Source: Bradyrhizobium sp. NAS96.2
GTDB lineage: Bacteria; Pseudomonadota; Alphaproteobacteria; Rhizobiales; Xanthobacteraceae
NCBI RefSeq assembly: GCF_001908235.1
Contig: NZ_LGHK01000073.1
Location: forward strand, 1-52,164
DNA: 52,164 nucleotides
Direction: 5' to 3'
Shown: piece after piece, positions 1-8,203 of the stretch
Position numbering within the stretch: the first letter of the stretch is position 1
Layout: each line of letters begins with the position of its first letter
Program-made: the position numbers and the translations under genes
Notes under the pieces: generated by a model
The model's input: only the letters and a program-made list of their open reading frames with translations
The model's database searches: none
Told to the model about the DNA's origin: nothing

Positions 1-1367
1 GGGCCGCGGGGGGCAAACTGGCGGGGTGATTCGCCGCCGCGCCCGCCGCCGAAATTGCCCCTGCCGAAGCCGCCGCCGTAACCGCCACGGCCGCCCTCCG
101 GGGCGAAATTGCGTTGCAGCCGCTCCTGCAGGTCCTGCCGGTAATAGCGGCGCACCACCTCGTCGCGGATGCCATTGGTCAGCTCGCCGATCCGCGCCTC
201 CAGCGCGGCACGGCGCTCGGGGGTGTCGAAATTGCCGCCCTCGATCTCGCGCGACCAGATCATGTCGGCGAGCGGACGCGCCGCAGAGATCACGTCCTCG
301 ATCGCAGCGCGGCCGCCGGAGCGGGCGAGATCGTCGGGATCCTGCCCCTCTGGCAGCAGCGCGATGCGCAGGCTCTTCCCCGGCTTGAGCTGCGGCAAAG
401 CGATATCCGCAGCCCTATAGGCGGCCTTCTGGCCGGCGCGGTCGCCGTCGAAGCAGAGGATCGGCTCGTCGACCATCTTCCAGAGCAGCGCGAGCTGGTT
501 TTCGGTCAGCGCGGTGCCGAGCGGCGCGACGGCGCCGGGAAAACCGGACGTCACCATCGCGATGACGTCGACATAGCCCTCGACGACGATCAGCTGCGCG
601 CCGTCATGCGCAGCCTGCCGCGCCGTGAACAGATTGTAGAGATTGTCGCCCTTGTGAAACAGCGGGGTTTCCGGCGAGTTCAGGTACTTTGCCGGAACGT
701 CCTTCTCCAGCGCGCGGCCGCCGAACGCGATGACGCGGCCGCGGGCATCCGTGATCGGGAACATGACGCGGTCGCGGAAGCGATCGAACGGCACCGGCTT
801 GTCCTCGCCGGACACCAGCAGCCCGGCCTCCACCATGTCCTCGGTCGAGATGCCCTGCGCGCCCAGATGCTCCTTCAGCGCGAAACGATCCGGCGGCGCG
901 TAGCCCATCCGGAACTGGAGCTGGGTCGCCGGCGAGATGCCGCGGTCGGCGAGGTAGCCGCGCGCCTTGGCGCCATTGCGCGAGGCCAGCGTGTCGGCGA
1001 AGAATTTGGTCGTGAGTTCCATCACGTCGTGCAGGGTGCGGCGGCGCTGCTCGTGCCGCGCCGCATCCGGGCTCGCCGCCGGGATCGCCATGCCGGCCAT
1101 CGACGCCAGCCGCTCGACCGCCTCCGGAAAGGTGACGCCCTCGGTCTGCATCACGAAGTCGAAGATGTTGCCGTGCTGGCCGGAGGAGAAGTCGTGGTAA
1201 AACCCCTTCTGGTCGTTGACCGTGAAGGACGGGGTCTTCTCCTGCTGGAACGGCGACAGCCCCTTCCACTCCCGCCCGGCCTTCTTGAGCTTGACGCGCT
1301 TGCCCACGACTTCCGAAACAGGAAGCCGGGCGCGCAGCTCTTCGAGGAATTGGGGCGTGAAACGCAT
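1..1367 (-). CDS. dnaG: DNA primase DnaG (C-terminus beyond the window)
   Basis: DNA primase makes the RNA primers for lagging-strand replication with the DnaB helicase. Reading from the ATG at 1367 gives MRFTPQFLEELRARLPVSE, the usual DnaG N-terminus. The zinc-binding-domain region follows (GLSPFQQEKTPSF ... FYHDFSSGQHGNIFDF), then the catalytic core with the TOPRIM motifs (VVEGYVDVIAMV; FDGDRAGQKAA), and finally a Gly/Arg-rich stretch where the window ends. All four zinc ligands of the standard CHC2 motif are replaced (Cys-Pro-Phe-His reads Ser-Pro-Phe-Gln; the later Cys-Phe-x-Cys reads Asp-Phe-Ser-Ser), so this domain probably keeps its fold without metal. About 455 residues are visible; the DnaB-binding C-terminal domain lies outside. 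Divergent from the next gene. Confidence 0.95.
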   Translation of the reverse strand, partial: MRFTPQFLEELRARLPVSEVVGKRVKLKKAGREWKGLSPFQQEKTPSFTVNDQKGFYHDFSSGQHGNIFDFVMQTEGVTFPEAVERLASMAGMAIPAASPDAARHEQRRRTLHDVMELTTKFFADTLASRNGAKARGYLADRGISPATQLQFRMGYAPPDRFALKEHLGAQGISTEDMVEAGLLVSGEDKPVPFDRFRDRVMFPITDARGRVIAFGGRALEKDVPAKYLNSPETPLFHKGDNLYNLFTARQAAHDGAQLIVVEGYVDVIAMVTSGFPGAVAPLGTALTENQLALLWKMVDEPILCFDGDRAGQKAAYRAADIALPQLKPGKSLRIALLPEGQDPDDLARSGGRAAIEDVISAARPLADMIWSREIEGGNFDTPERRAALEARIGELTNGIRDEVVRRYYRQDLQERLQRNFAPEGGRGGYGGGFGRGNFGGGRGGESPRQFAPRG

Positions 1368-1576
1368 GTGGGTGATTCTGAGCTCGGGCGACGAATCGCG
1401 GACAACCGGTTAGCCATATAGCGGCACGACCGGGCATGCCGAACAATGTGGGGCTTTTCCGGGCTATTCACAGGCCTCGTCTGTCACGGCTCCGTCGAGC
1501 GGGCTACCCCCGAATCCACGGTGGAGGGCCTGCACGGCAAGCTTGCCCCCTCCCCGCTTCCGGGATTGGATAGGCC

Positions 1577-2131
1577 ATGTTCACGACATTCAGAGGCGGG
1601 CAGAGCGGCGGCTGGCAGGTCACGTCCATCACGCGGGTGAAGGGCGAGACGCTGCCGAAGGTCGCGGCGCTGTCGATCGTTGCGAGCGACGCGATCGCGC
1701 TGCCGCTGCTGCCGGCGCAGACCTCCTGGCGGCTCGCCGGCGTCGCCAGCCATCTGCGCTACACCGAGAAGGAAGAGCGCGAGAAGCTCGCCGCCGTGCA
1801 GGCCGGGCTCGGCCGCAGCGAGGCCACGCATGCGGCGCTGATCCCGATCAGGAAATCCGCCGCGTGGTGGGACCTCACCCAGGAGGAGCGCCGCCAGATC
1901 TTCGAGGACAAGTCGCACCACATCGCAGGGACGCTGAAATACCTGCCCGCGATCGCCCGCCAGCTGTTTCACGCCCGCGACCTTGGCATGCCCTTCGACT
2001 TCCTGACCTGGTTCGAGTTCGCGCCCGAACACGCGAGCCTGTTCGACGAGTTGGTCGCCATGCTGCGCGCGACCGAGGAATGGAGCTTCGTCGAGCGCGA
2101 GGTCGACATTCGCGTCGAGCGGGAAGTGTGA
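1577..2131 (+). CDS. Chlorite dismutase-family haem protein
   Basis: A 184-residue protein of the chlorite dismutase-like superfamily, whose members bind haem b and include chlorite dismutases, coproheme decarboxylases and proteins of unknown role. The signature is the segment around residues 110-155 (EERRQIFEDKSHHIAGTLKYLP, then RDLGMPFDFLTWFEFAPEH), where the His in the HHIAG segment is the likely proximal haem ligand. Short alphaproteobacterial forms of this length are common, and whether this one has chlorite-degrading activity cannot be told from sequence. No signal peptide is visible, so it is probably cytoplasmic. It is divergent from dnaG, with a 209-bp gap between them, and converges with the downstream cyclotransferase-like gene, whose stop codon lies 5 bp away. 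Confidence 0.85.
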   Translation: MFTTFRGGQSGGWQVTSITRVKGETLPKVAALSIVASDAIALPLLPAQTSWRLAGVASHLRYTEKEEREKLAAVQAGLGRSEATHAALIPIRKSAAWWDLTQEERRQIFEDKSHHIAGTLKYLPAIARQLFHARDLGMPFDFLTWFEFAPEHASLFDELVAMLRATEEWSFVEREVDIRVEREV

Positions 2132-2136
2132 AGCCG

Positions 2137-2535
2137 CTAGTGCTCGAGGAATTTTCCTGAGGCGATCCGCGGCAGCTCGGTAACCGGCCAATTGTAGAGA
2201 TAGGTCCACGCCTTGCTCACGCTGCCGTCGGCGCGCGTGACCTCGAGCATCTCGCGGAGATATTCGGTCGGTTGGGGAAAGCCTTCGCCGCAGGCCTCGT
2301 ACATGTCGAATTCGCGCAGCATGGCCTCGCGCTCGCGCAGGCGGAACAACTCGCCGTGCACGATGTCGGCGGGATCATCCGACACGACGAGGCCCGGATA
2401 ATGCTTCACGAGGTAGAGCCGGCCGCGGCACTGCGCCGGCCCGAGGAATTCGGCATTGCCCGCGAGCAGCTTCGCCATCGGGTGGTCGAAACCGCGCATC
2501 AGCGTGCCGTAGACGAAGAGGAGGTCGGAGGTCAT
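2137..2535 (-). CDS. Gamma-glutamylcyclotransferase-like protein (YtfP/AIG2 family)
   Basis: A 132-residue protein that opens with the family hallmark FVYGTLMRG, which forms the substrate-binding loop of the gamma-glutamylcyclotransferase fold. The downstream segments (GRLYLVKHYPGLV, VHGELFRL, LREFDMYEACG, EYLREMLEV, AWTYLYNW) follow the YtfP/AIG2 pattern, with the conserved acid in the FDMYE region. Relatives cyclise gamma-glutamyl amines or act in glutathione turnover, but the exact substrate is unknown here. The ATG at 2535 abuts an intergenic palindromic repeat. It is convergent with the chlorite dismutase-like gene, so they are not co-transcribed. Confidence 0.85.
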   Translation of the reverse strand: MTSDLLFVYGTLMRGFDHPMAKLLAGNAEFLGPAQCRGRLYLVKHYPGLVVSDDPADIVHGELFRLREREAMLREFDMYEACGEGFPQPTEYLREMLEVTRADGSVSKAWTYLYNWPVTELPRIASGKFLEH

Positions 2536-2545
2536 GGCCCTCTAT

Positions 2546-2655
2546 GTCATTGCGAGCGAAGCGAAGCAATCCATTGCGCAGCGTGCGGAGACATGGATTG
2601 CTTCCGCCTTCGCCGAAGGCTTCGGCGGACAAGTCGTCGCTTCTCGCGATGACGG
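2546..2655. repeat. Interspersed palindromic repeat, family B, copy 1
   Basis: The 5' boundary reads TCATTGCGAGCG and the 3' boundary reads CGCGATGACGG, its imperfect reverse complement, with inner inverted segments (GGATTGCTTCCGCC, CTTCGCCGAAGGCTTCGGCGG). A second copy with the same ends and the same GGATTGCTTC core lies at 32491-32604. It contains no credible gene and resembles the small palindromic intergenic elements common in Bradyrhizobium. Confidence 0.75.
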
Positions 2656-2665
2656 GAAGCCATTA

Positions 2666-3478
2666 TCAAGCCGCCGCCACCTCGTCGGTCACGACAACAA
2701 ACTTCGTCAGCGTCATGCGGCCGAAGCTTGTGGTGAGCGCGACGTCGGCGGCGTCGCGGCCGGTCGCCATCAGGATGCGGCCGATCCGCGGCACATTGTG
2801 GCGAGCATCGAAGGTGTACCACTGGCCGGACAGATAGACCTCGAACCAGCCAGAAAAGTCCATCGGCGCGGGATCCGGCGGCACCCCGATGTCGCCGAGA
2901 TAGCCGGTGCAGTAGCGCGCCGGAATACCCATGCAGCGACAGAACGTCAGCGCCAGATGCGCGAAGTCGCGGCAGACGCCGGCGCGGCTTTCATAGACGT
3001 CGTGCGCCGACTTCATGTGATGGGCGTGCTGGTAGCCGAACGTCACGTGGTGGTGCACGAAATCGGTGATCGCCTGCACCCGCGCCCAGCCCGGCTGTGT
3101 GCTGCCGAACAGCGACCAGGCGATGTCGGTCAGCTTGTCGGTCTCGCAATAGCGGCTCGGCATCAGATAGAGCAGCAAATCGTCGGGCAGTTGCTCGACC
3201 GGCAGCTGCTGCGCCGCCGGATTGACGATGTCAGGCAGCCCGGAATCGCGCACCAGCGCGCTGCCACGGAAGGTGACGCCACCGGCCGGAGCAACCAGGC
3301 GCCCGCAGACATTGCCAAAGCCGTCGCGATAGTGGCCGATCGGCACATCCGGCTCGGTCGCAATGCGCTCGGTGCCGACGATGTCGGCGTAACGCGACGG
3401 ATGGATCGACAACATGATCACCATCGGGGTCGGCTGCGCCGCCGTGTAGGTGATCTCGAAGCCGACCCTGATCTGCAT
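2666..3478 (-). CDS. Transglutaminase-like cysteine peptidase-fold protein
   Basis: A 270-residue protein of the bacterial transglutaminase-like superfamily. The catalytic core is clear: RAGVCRDFAHLALTFCRCMGIPARYCTGYLG holds the nucleophilic Cys, DFSGWFEVYLSGQWYTFDARHN supplies the downstream pairing residues, and an N-terminal beta-sandwich precedes it. In the standard motif a His sits in the xHAW position; here that position reads SGWFEVY, so the catalytic His is either shifted or absent, and peptidase or transglutaminase activity is uncertain. No signal peptide is seen. It lies 2 bp downstream of a second protein of the same superfamily, so the two are almost certainly one operon. Confidence 0.85.
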   Translation of the reverse strand: MQIRVGFEITYTAAQPTPMVIMLSIHPSRYADIVGTERIATEPDVPIGHYRDGFGNVCGRLVAPAGGVTFRGSALVRDSGLPDIVNPAAQQLPVEQLPDDLLLYLMPSRYCETDKLTDIAWSLFGSTQPGWARVQAITDFVHHHVTFGYQHAHHMKSAHDVYESRAGVCRDFAHLALTFCRCMGIPARYCTGYLGDIGVPPDPAPMDFSGWFEVYLSGQWYTFDARHNVPRIGRILMATGRDAADVALTTSFGRMTLTKFVVVTDEVAAA

Positions 3479-3480
3479 CG

Positions 3481-4383
3481 TCAGGCCGTCTCCCGCTCCG
3501 CCATGGCCTCGCCGACCGAGACGACCTTGATGTCGACGTCCATGCCGAGAAAGGCATCCGCGGCGCCAAGATAGACGCCATGCAGCGGGATCGCCTGCCG
3601 CGGATCGCGCGCCACCGCGACGCGGATCAGATCGCGCGTGCCGACGATGCCGTTGGTCGGATCGAACTCGATCCAGCCCGCGCTCGGCAGATAGACCTGC
3701 ACCCAGGCATGGGTCGAGCCGCCGCCGACATAGCCATGCGCGCTGCCGGGAGGCATCGCGAGATAGCCGGAGACGAAGCGCGCGGCGATGCCGAGCCGGC
3801 GCAGCGCCTCGATCATGAACAGCGCATAGTCGCGGCAGGTGCCGGACTTCGTCCGCAGCGTATCGAGCGGATGCTGGGTGCCCTGCTCGTAACGCTTGCG
3901 GTAGCTGAACGTCTCGCGGATGCCATGCGTCATGTCGCTGAGGATCTTGAAAGTCAGCGTCGGCGCCTCGACATCGAGGAAACGCCGCGCCCAGGCCGAC
4001 AGCTCGCCGTTCGGGTCGCCATATTGCGGCGTGATGAACTGCTGCAAATCGGGGAATTCCTCATCGTCGTAGAGGAACGGATAGAAGTAGGCGGCGTCGT
4101 CCGGCGTCAGCGCGAACCTGTCGGCCGGATTGTGCTCCACCGTCGCGGTCGAGACAAAGGACAGCGTGTCGGTGCGCTCGTCGAACGCCGCGATCGCGAC
4201 GCTGTTGCCGAACACGTCATGGATCCAGCGCAGCGACATCGGCTGCGGATCGATCACAAGCGCACTGTCGAGCACGCGCAGATCATGGCCATCGCGCGGG
4301 CGCAGCATGATGCGGTGCTCGCCGAACGCCACCGGGCGCGCGTAGCGATAAACGGTCTTGTGATGAATAGTCAGCAGCGGCAT
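3481..4383 (-). CDS. Transglutaminase-family protein (N-terminal domain plus core)
   Basis: A 300-residue transglutaminase-like protein. The N-terminal segment (LLTIHHKTVYRYARPVAFGEHRIMLRPRDGHDLRV) is the typical N-terminal region of these proteins. The core has TKSGTCRDYALFMIEALRRLGIAARFVSGYLA with the nucleophilic Cys, GGSTHAWVQVYLPSAGWIEFDPTNG with the His and Asp partners, so the triad is complete, unlike in its downstream neighbour. The ATG at 4383 was chosen over a TTG two codons upstream. It is first in the two-gene operon and divergent from the N-formylglutamate amidohydrolase-like gene. In other bacteria such pairs often sit with circularly permuted ATP-grasp genes, but none is present here. 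Confidence 0.88.
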   Translation of the reverse strand: MPLLTIHHKTVYRYARPVAFGEHRIMLRPRDGHDLRVLDSALVIDPQPMSLRWIHDVFGNSVAIAAFDERTDTLSFVSTATVEHNPADRFALTPDDAAYFYPFLYDDEEFPDLQQFITPQYGDPNGELSAWARRFLDVEAPTLTFKILSDMTHGIRETFSYRKRYEQGTQHPLDTLRTKSGTCRDYALFMIEALRRLGIAARFVSGYLAMPPGSAHGYVGGGSTHAWVQVYLPSAGWIEFDPTNGIVGTRDLIRVAVARDPRQAIPLHGVYLGAADAFLGMDVDIKVVSVGEAMAERETA

Positions 4384-4486
4384 CTTCAAACAATCATCGT
4401 GATTTCGGACCGCTTAATCTATAGAGAAAGTTGCTCGATTCCAGACCAGATGCCGCTCGAATAGGCAAAGTTGAGGAAAAAGGCCC

Positions 4487-5284
4487 TTGAATTACGGCGG
4501 CAGTCCATCCCTCCTGCTTGCAAGCACCGATCTTTCGCCGGTTCTTGAACACAATCCTGCCGGCCGCTCGCCGTTCCTGCTCACCTGCGATCACTACGGC
4601 AGGCTGATTCCCTCCCCGCTCGGCGATCTCGGCCTGCCCGAAAGCGAGCTGGTGCGGCACATCGCCTGGGACATCGGCATCGCCGGTGTCGCAACGAAGC
4701 TCTCCGACCTGCTCGGCGCGCATCTGATCGCGCAGCCCTACTCACGGCTGGTGATCGACTGCAACCGTCCGCCGCATGTCGCAAGCTCGGTCCCGCTGAT
4801 CAGCGAAGCCACCACCATTCCCGGCAATGAAGGCCTGTCGCGCGAAGCCGCCGAGCTGCGCCGCACGCAGATCTTCGATCCCTACCACAGGCGCATCGAC
4901 GACATCATCGACGAACGTGCGCGTCAGGGCATGCCGACGGTGCTGGTGTCGCTGCACAGCTTCACGCCGGTTTATGCCGGCATCGCGCGGCCCTGGCACA
5001 TCGGCACGCTGTATCACCACGACAAGGCGCTGCCGCCGCTGCTGCTGAAGCATCTGCGCGCCGAGGGCGATCTCGTAGTCGGCGACAACGAGCCCTATGC
5101 GGTCAGCGACGAGACCGACTACACCATCCCCGTGCATGGCGAGCAGCGCGGCCTGATGAATTCGGGCATCGAGATCCGCCAGGACCTGATCTCCGACCAG
5201 GCCGGCGAGACCGCATGGGCCGAGCGGCTGGCGTGCATCCTCGGCGAGATCGAGACGACGCTGCGCGCGGAAGCGCTGATCTAG
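4487..5284 (+). CDS. N-formylglutamate amidohydrolase-family protein
   Basis: A 265-residue N-formylglutamate amidohydrolase-fold protein; the family hydrolyses N-formylglutamate, the last step of one histidine degradation route, or related N-acyl amino acids. Supporting segments are LLTCDHYGRLIP, HIAWDIGIAGVATKLSDLLGAHLIAQPYSRLVIDCNR, LVSLHSFTPVY and the GLMNSGIEIRQDLI end motif, which together supply the His/Asp/Glu residues of the zinc site. No ATG fits: the start is a TTG at 4487 preceded by a good Shine-Dalgarno (GAGGAAAA at about 4473). No hut genes are nearby, so the natural substrate is unproved. Confidence 0.85.
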   Translation: MNYGGSPSLLLASTDLSPVLEHNPAGRSPFLLTCDHYGRLIPSPLGDLGLPESELVRHIAWDIGIAGVATKLSDLLGAHLIAQPYSRLVIDCNRPPHVASSVPLISEATTIPGNEGLSREAAELRRTQIFDPYHRRIDDIIDERARQGMPTVLVSLHSFTPVYAGIARPWHIGTLYHHDKALPPLLLKHLRAEGDLVVGDNEPYAVSDETDYTIPVHGEQRGLMNSGIEIRQDLISDQAGETAWAERLACILGEIETTLRAEALI

Positions 5285-5296
5285 GACATCGTTCGA

Positions 5297-5479
5297 TCAA
5301 TTCGGCCGGCGTCGCCAGACGAACAGCAGGTAGAGCAGCACGGGCAGGCCGAGCGCCGCCCATGAGACGGCATCCCACCAACCGTCGCCGACCAGCGCGC
5401 TGACCAAGCCCACCGTGCTCACGATCGCGATGACGAGCGGGGCGGCGAAGATCTGGCTCAATGAGCGATGTGCGACCAT
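5297..5479 (-). CDS. Small two-helix membrane protein
   Basis: A 60-residue protein with two hydrophobic segments (about residues 8-29 and 34-53) ending in a positively charged tail (WRRRPN), so it is almost certainly an inner-membrane protein. It starts 7 bp after the stop codon of the PepSY membrane protein on the same strand and so is likely co-transcribed and perhaps translationally coupled, because no clear Shine-Dalgarno precedes its ATG. Homologous small proteins beside PepSY genes could be partner subunits, but no function can be assigned from sequence. Confidence 0.7.
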   Translation of the reverse strand: MVAHRSLSQIFAAPLVIAIVSTVGLVSALVGDGWWDAVSWAALGLPVLLYLLFVWRRRPN

Positions 5480-5486
5480 GGCGATG

Positions 5487-6650
5487 TCACGATGTGAGCG
5501 CGGGGTTGTCGATCGCGGCGGCGTTGGCGATGGCGCGCTCCTGGCTCACGCCCGCTTTGCGCCGGCGCATCCACAGATACACGCCGGTCACCAGAATGAA
5601 GATGGTCAGGATGTCGAGCAGCGCCCAGGCGATCTTGAGCGGCATGCCGCCATAGTCGCCGAAATGCAGCGGCTGCGAGATGTACAGCGTCGACACATAC
5701 CAGGGCATATCGCGGCTGTCGGTGAGCGTCCCGGTTTCGGCATCGATCAGCGCGGGCTTCAAGAGCCGCGAGGTCAGCGGCGTATCGCCGTGCAGGAACA
5801 CCGCGTAATGGCTCTTGCTGCTGAACAGCGTTCCCGGGAAGGCGACGAAGCTCGGCGTCATGCCGGGCACCGCGTGCCTCGCCACCTCAACCGCGCCGTT
5901 CAGCGAGGTCAGCTTCGACGGCACCGGCCGGTCCTTGTACTGCGCGGTCATCTCGGCGAGCTGGCCGAACTGCCACATCTTGAGCACGAGATCGGCCCAG
6001 GTGTTGATGACGCCGGTGAAGCCCACCACCAGCGTCCAGGCAACCAGCAGGATGCCGGCGAGATTGTGCACATCGAGCCAGCGCACGACACGGGTCCGCT
6101 GCGCACGGTAGGCGCCGAAGCGCAGTTTTCGCATCGACGGCGCGTAGACGACGATGCCGGAGATGATCGCGACGCAGAACAGGATCCCCATCAATCCGAG
6201 GAACAGCTTGCCGGGCAGCCCTGCGAACATGTCGGTGTGCAGCTTCAGCATGATGTAGGTGAAGCGGCCGGTCACATCGGGGGAATCGAGATAGGCGCCG
6301 GTAAGGGTATCCATCCGGATCAGCAGGTTGTTGACCGGATTGGCGTCGATCGTCGGACCGACGCTGACCCATATCGCGCCGGGCTCGTCGCGGTCCCAGA
6401 TCAGGAAGTGCGGCACCTTGCCCGGCGCCTGCGCCAGCGCATTGGCGAGCAGATGGTCCAGGTTGGCCGGCGGCGTGCCTGCCGGCGCCTCGGCCGGCTT
6501 GACCGAACTGTGCAAGAGATCATCGATCTCATCGTGGAAGATCAGCGGCAGGCCGGTGGTGCACAACAGCAGCATGAACAATGTGCAGATCAGGCTGGTC
6601 CATTTGTGGACGGCGCTCCATCGCCGCAGGGATTTGGTCGTCGCAGTCAA
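5487..6650 (-). CDS. PepSY-associated membrane protein (PiuB-like)
   Basis: A 387-residue inner-membrane protein of the PepSY-associated TM family. It has the characteristic start KSLRRWSAVHKWTSLICTLFMLLLCTTGLPLIFHDEIDDLL, a large periplasmic PepSY region, a second membrane block around LFLGLMGILFCVAIISGIVVYAP, and further helices (LLVAWTLVVGFTGVINTWADL; ILTIFILVTGVYLWMRRRK). Conserved His residues in the helices (HKW, WLDVHNL) suggest haem or metal handling, as in the iron-regulated PiuB and flavin-reductase-like groups. The start is TTG at 6650 with CAGGTAAC just upstream. The upstream region holds a sequence resembling an iron control element, listed separately. The small membrane protein follows in the same operon. 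Confidence 0.85.
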   Translation of the reverse strand: MTATTKSLRRWSAVHKWTSLICTLFMLLLCTTGLPLIFHDEIDDLLHSSVKPAEAPAGTPPANLDHLLANALAQAPGKVPHFLIWDRDEPGAIWVSVGPTIDANPVNNLLIRMDTLTGAYLDSPDVTGRFTYIMLKLHTDMFAGLPGKLFLGLMGILFCVAIISGIVVYAPSMRKLRFGAYRAQRTRVVRWLDVHNLAGILLVAWTLVVGFTGVINTWADLVLKMWQFGQLAEMTAQYKDRPVPSKLTSLNGAVEVARHAVPGMTPSFVAFPGTLFSSKSHYAVFLHGDTPLTSRLLKPALIDAETGTLTDSRDMPWYVSTLYISQPLHFGDYGGMPLKIAWALLDILTIFILVTGVYLWMRRRKAGVSQERAIANAAAIDNPALTS

Positions 6651-6828
6651 CGTCGTTACCTGAATTCCAGAGTCTCCATTGTTGCCGTCACTAACACGAT
6701 GAAGGATGCGCGCGGCCGTGTGACGATTAGAACCCGTCCAGTGTTGGACATATCGTTGGCCGTGTTGCGAACTCGCAACGAGCGCGTCAGCGAACTGCGA
6801 CCAAGCGTCTCGCCTTTTGGCGCAGCTC

Positions 6829-6843
6829 TTAGGATGGTTCTAA
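6829..6843 (-). promoter_or_regulatory. Possible iron control element (Irr-type dyad)
   Basis: TTAGGA-TGG-TTCTAA is a near-perfect dyad resembling the Irr-box/ICE consensus of rhizobia (inverted TTTAGAA-type arms). It lies about 180 bp upstream of the PepSY gene on its strand. Two other dyads sit in the same 240-bp gap: GTTGCGA-AC-TCGCAAC at 6764-6779 and GTCCA-N4-TGGAC at 6736-6749. Site identity is inferred from resemblance only. Confidence 0.4.
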
Positions 6844-6850
6844 ACTGAAT

Positions 6851-6880
6851 CATCGGCGGCGCCACAGAGCGCCGCCGATG
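6851..6880 (-). terminator. Strong hairpin after the NDH-2-like gene
   Basis: CATCGGCGGCG and CGCCGCCGATG form a perfect 11-bp stem with an 8-nt loop, 12 bp past the stop codon of the flavoprotein gene. There is no U-run, so it may terminate transcription inefficiently or stabilise the 3' end of the mRNA. Confidence 0.5.
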
Positions 6881-6891
6881 TCGAAACAGCC

Positions 6892-8097
6892 TCAGACCTC
6901 GGTGACATGCTCCGGATCGGCAGATGCGAGCGCTGCGGCACGCTCGGCGCGCGGCGGATAGATCCAAACCGTGTTGATCTCCCGCTTGGTCCTCTTGGCA
7001 ACGTCGCCGACCAGCTCGACCTTGCGCTCCCAGCCGCGGGTGAACAGCGCGCCGGCCTCGCCGAGGTCGAGGCAGGTGACATAGACCTTCTGGTGATACG
7101 GCCGGGTCGGGACGCCGAGCAGCTCGGCGGCGGCATTGTTGCCGGCAAAGGCGCCCATCCGCGTCGCGTGCTGGCACGACATCAGCGCATAGTTGCCGAC
7201 GTCGTCGCATGCGGCCCGCGCCGCGTCGCCGGTGGCGAACACGCCCGCGACCGACGGCACGCGCAGATCGCGGTCGACCAGCAGCCGGCCGAAATTGTCG
7301 CGCTCGGCCGGGATCTGCTGGGTCAGCGGCGCGGCGCGAAGGCCGGCCGACCACACCACGGTCGCGGCCTCGATATGCTCGCCATCGGAGAGCGTGACGC
7401 CGGACTTGCTCACCTCGGCGACGCCGGCGCCGAACCGGCCCTCAACGCCGAGCTTGCGCATCGCATCCTCGATGATTGGGCGTGCATCCGCACTCATGTC
7501 ATGCGCGATCGCGGCGCCGCGATCGACGATGACGACGCGGGGCTTCGCGTCCTTGCCGAGGATGTCCCGCAGGCGCCCCGGCATCTCGGTCGCCGCCTCG
7601 ATGCCGGTGAAGCCGCCGCCGGCAACGACCACGGTGTCGCGCGCCACTGATGCCGGCTGCCTGGCGAGGCCGTGCAGATGCTGGTCGAGCGCGATCGCGT
7701 CCTCGAGACTGGCGACGCTGAAGCCGTGCTCGGCAAGGCCGGGCACGTTCGGACGAAACAGCCGGCTGCCGGTCGCCACTACCAGCCGGTCGTAGGGCAG
7801 CGTCTTGCGCGCATCCCCGGCGGTGACGATCTGCACGGTGCGCGCCGCGGTGTCGATCGCCTCGGCGCTGCCCTGCACATAGACGACGTCGATCGCGTTG
7901 AAGAGGTCGAGCAGCGGCGCGGTCAGCGTTTCCGGCTTCGGCTCGTAGAGCCGCGGGCGGACCACGAGGGTCGGCTGCGGCGCGACCAGTGCGATCTCGA
8001 GCTCCTCGGGCGATACGCCCTGGATGTCGCGCAGGCGGGCTGCAGAGAGTGCGGCATACATGCCGGCAAAGCCGGCGCCGATGATGACCAGTCGCAT
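6892..8097 (-). CDS. NDH-2-like FAD/NAD(P)-dependent oxidoreductase
   Basis: A 401-residue flavoprotein of the two-dinucleotide-binding-domain family. The FAD-binding motif is at the very N-terminus (LVIIGAGFAGMYAAL), the NAD(P)H motif is in the middle (VVVAGGGFTGIEAATEM), and the ATGDAA motif that contacts FAD is towards the C-terminus (GVFATGDAARA). The layout matches type II NADH dehydrogenases, which oxidise NADH and reduce quinone at the membrane without pumping protons; the C-terminus lacks an obvious membrane helix. The start has a strong Shine-Dalgarno (AAGGAGATATTACATG). An AraC regulator lies upstream on the same strand with one small predicted secreted protein between them. Confidence 0.87.
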   Translation of the reverse strand: MRLVIIGAGFAGMYAALSAARLRDIQGVSPEELEIALVAPQPTLVVRPRLYEPKPETLTAPLLDLFNAIDVVYVQGSAEAIDTAARTVQIVTAGDARKTLPYDRLVVATGSRLFRPNVPGLAEHGFSVASLEDAIALDQHLHGLARQPASVARDTVVVAGGGFTGIEAATEMPGRLRDILGKDAKPRVVIVDRGAAIAHDMSADARPIIEDAMRKLGVEGRFGAGVAEVSKSGVTLSDGEHIEAATVVWSAGLRAAPLTQQIPAERDNFGRLLVDRDLRVPSVAGVFATGDAARAACDDVGNYALMSCQHATRMGAFAGNNAAAELLGVPTRPYHQKVYVTCLDLGEAGALFTRGWERKVELVGDVAKRTKREINTVWIYPPRAERAAALASADPEHVTEV

Positions 8098-8203
8098 GTA
8101 ATATCTCCTTGGGGTTGGCAGTCTCTGATGTCCGCGCGTCGCCGCCGCAGATGGATCTTGCGGCGATCACGGCGTGAATCGGTGAAGCAAATGCGGCGAC
8201 CGC

